Origin: Nostoc foliaceum FACHB-393
Lineage (GTDB): Bacteria > Cyanobacteriota > Cyanobacteriia > Cyanobacteriales > Nostocaceae
Direction of reading: 5' to 3'
Length of the DNA: 64,000 bases
NCBI RefSeq assembly: GCF_014698505.1
Contig: NZ_JACJTD010000021.1
Location: 62,001-126,000 of the forward strand
Shown: piece by piece, positions 62,434-64,000 of the stretch
Layout: each line of letters opens with the position of its first letter
Position numbering within the stretch: the stretch's first letter is position 1
Translations under genes and position numbers: made by a program
Notes under the pieces: model-generated
What the model saw: the letters and a program-made list of their open reading frames with translations, nothing else
Told to the model about the DNA's origin: nothing
Database searches by the model: none

Positions 62434-62814
62434 TCAATCGTCCCACCCCAGAATCTCAGTAACTTCGTTGCAAATAGAGGTGGGTTCAAAAGGTTTGGTA
62501 ATAATCCCAGCAATTCCCATCTGAGCAAAACGAGCGCGATCGCTACCTTGGACTTTCGCTGTTAACAGAATCACTGGAATCCCTTGGGTTGCAGAATTTG
62601 CCTGAAGTTTTTCGTATACTGCAAAGCCGTCAATGTCAGGCATAGACACATCAAGGAGAATGGCATCAATGGGTTCTGTTTGAGCGATTTTTAGTCCTTC
62701 TACCCCTGATGCAGCTGTCAGAGTGTTCCATCCTCCCAAGTCTTCTAAACAAGCTTGTACTAATTCGCGGATTCGTTCTTCATCATCCACAATTAATACT
62801 TGTCTGTTAGTCAT
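62434..62814 (-). CDS. Single-domain response regulator coupled to the kinase
   Basis: The 126-residue receiver has LIVDDEERIRE, the phospho-acceptor Asp in AILLDVSMPD, and Lys in ITKPFEP. The ATG overlaps the kinase stop by four bases (62811-62814), so the two are translated together and this is the most likely phosphate acceptor of that kinase. It is similar to the next receiver downstream; the two look like paralogs. Confidence 0.92.
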   Translation of the reverse strand: MTNRQVLIVDDEERIRELVQACLEDLGGWNTLTAASGVEGLKIAQTEPIDAILLDVSMPDIDGFAVYEKLQANSATQGIPVILLTAKVQGSDRARFAQMGIAGIITKPFEPTSICNEVTEILGWDD

Positions 62815-64000
62815 GTGATCTCCTCTGGTGGCAATGGCAGAGTGAAGAAAAACGTGCTGCCAACACTAAGAGTACTTTCAGCCCAGATTTGCCCACCGTG
62901 CCGATCAATAATACTACGACAGATTGCCAATCCCAAACCTGTGCCGCCTTTGGTGCGAGAATCAGATGCATCTACTTGCTGAAATCTTCCAAAGATTGCC
63001 TCTAATTTGTCTGCGGGGATACCTCGTCCTTGATCCGCGATCTGGAAGAGTACGCGGTCTGTTTGCTGTTGGACACTCAGGGTAATAGTAGAATCAGCAG
63101 GCGAGAATTTAATCGCATTACCTAACAAATTGGTGAGTGTTTGCACAATAGCATCAGCAGCAGCCCAAACTTGAGCATTGGTAGGGTGGATCTTAAAGAT
63201 AATATTTTGTTGATTAGCGATCGCCTGCACACCCGCTACTGCTTGTTGAATTAAATCAGCGGCATTGCAGGTGGCTTTTTCTAGGACAGCCCGATCAGAT
63301 TCTAAGCGTTCCAAATCGAGAATATCGTTAACTAGACGCACTAAGCGATCGCTATCAATGGCTGCAATCTCAATCATCCGCTTGAATTTGTCTGGTTTTT
63401 TGTCGTAGATACCAGTTTGGAGTAAGCCCAGCGCTGCCCGAATTGCAGTTAAGGGAGTGCGGAGTTCATGACTAACAATGCCAATAAACTCACTCTTCAT
63501 CAGGTTAATCTGCTCTAGTTCAGTAATATCTTCGGCAATACCAGCAATCCGAACTACCTCGCCTAATTCATTTTTGATCCCAAATGCGCGATCGCGAATC
63601 CAACGGATTGAACCATCAGGGCGGATAATCCGATATTTTTTATCGTATTGCCCTGGTTGAAGCTGTTCAATGACTTCAGTTTCGACGCGCTGGCGATCTT
63701 CTGGGTGAATTGCATCTAACCAATTTGAATAGTTGTGATACAAGTCCTCACAATTTCTTTGCCAGATGGTTTGGTATGCGTTGCTCACATATAGAACTTG
63801 TTGACTTTGATTATCGGTCATCCAAAATACTGCTTGGATGTTTTCTGCCAGCTGACGAAACTTTTCTTCGCTCTCGCGTAAAGCTTCTTGAATGCCTTTG
63901 CGCTCAGTGATATCTTGGTGAACCGCAACCAGAACGTCGCCGTAGTCGGGATGTCTGAATACAGAAGTCGTCACACTACACCAAAATGGTGTACCATCTT
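62811..64000 (-). CDS. PAS-domain sensor histidine kinase, 3' part (continues past the window end)
   Basis: The frame is open to the window edge: before the GTG at 63974 it reads DGTPFWCSVTTSVF, clearly inside a PAS domain, so the gene starts beyond 64000. Counting from that GTG, a PAS/PAC pair is seen at about 36-155 (FRQLAENIQAVFWMTD…GVAEDITE-like end). HisKA has the phospho-His in IVSHELRTPLTAI. The HATPase shows the N box NLLGNAIKFSPAD, G1 DQGRGIP and G2 GGTGLGLAI. No membrane helix is in the visible part. Partners are the two receivers downstream. Confidence 0.92.
   Translation of the reverse strand, partial: DGTPFWCSVTTSVFRHPDYGDVLVAVHQDITERKGIQEALRESEEKFRQLAENIQAVFWMTDNQSQQVLYVSNAYQTIWQRNCEDLYHNYSNWLDAIHPEDRQRVETEVIEQLQPGQYDKKYRIIRPDGSIRWIRDRAFGIKNELGEVVRIAGIAEDITELEQINLMKSEFIGIVSHELRTPLTAIRAALGLLQTGIYDKKPDKFKRMIEIAAIDSDRLVRLVNDILDLERLESDRAVLEKATCNAADLIQQAVAGVQAIANQQNIIFKIHPTNAQVWAAADAIVQTLTNLLGNAIKFSPADSTITLSVQQQTDRVLFQIADQGRGIPADKLEAIFGRFQQVDASDSRTKGGTGLGLAICRSIIDRHGGQIWAESTLSVGSTFFFTLPLPPEEIT

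Overview
This window is a piece of a filamentous, probably heterocyst-type (Nostoc/Anabaena-like) cyanobacterial chromosome. Evidence: the HIP1 octamer GCGATCGC is scattered through genes and spacers, there is a bidirectional NiFe hydrogenase (hox) operon, a ClpP3/ClpR pair with ClpC, DevBCA-type exporter genes, an SLH-OprB porin, several cyanobacteria-only short families (DUF3143-, DUF4327-, DUF6887/6888-like), and the short tandem and small dispersed repeats typical of Nostoc spacers. No tRNA, rRNA or CRISPR array was seen.

Layout. 1-5.5 kb: the end of a methyltransferase, then a DevB-DevC-DevA type exporter operon whose ATPase carries a cyclic-nucleotide-binding domain, a decayed and an intact methyltransferase. 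5.7-16.6 kb: a large acyl-CoA synthetase/GNAT fusion, the hydrogenase protease gene hoxW, a broken secreted chitin-binding (peritrophin-A-like) gene, a rhodanese, and the operon hoxE-hoxF-(small membrane ORF)-hoxU-(membrane-anchored ORF)-hoxY-hoxH read on the minus strand. 16.6-21 kb: a variable island with a Uma2 remnant, a C5 cytosine methyltransferase, and a two-gene DUF6888/DUF6887-like cassette lying between two 107-bp copies of the same downstream reading frame, then two poorly characterised genes. 21-30 kb: housekeeping block with clpC, rimI, lysA, cdaA-uppS, a cell-wall amidase lacking an expected zinc ligand, a DUF3143-like gene and a membrane J-protein. 30-34 kb: an antitoxin with a truncated toxin, then dnaK-dnaJ.

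34-43 kb: peptidase, methyltransferase, type IV pilin-like protein, TPR/O-GlcNAc-transferase-like protein and a TPR/FkbM methyltransferase. This looks like a surface-protein modification locus. It is riddled with REP-like palindromes and holds a frameshifted REP-associated tyrosine transposase. 43.7-48 kb: a DUF4327-like protein, an FHA-domain Ser/Thr kinase and a zinc-ribbon PP2C phosphatase, then a decayed solute-binding protein. 48-57 kb: aminotransferase, J-protein, clpR-clpP3, a tandem pair of VWA proteins, a baeRF-like protein and a DUF1361-like membrane protein. 57-64 kb: a secreted repeat protein, an SLH-porin, a zinc-ribbon mini-protein, and a histidine kinase/response regulator cluster cut by the window end.

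The most notable signals are: the REP/RAYT family with covarying palindromes; a second 29-bp repeat family lying inside four coding sequences, including hoxF and hoxW; the cassette between duplicated ends beside the C5 methyltransferase; the peritrophin-type gene with one in-frame stop; and the putative pilin modification cluster. All function calls come from reading motifs by eye; no database search was run.
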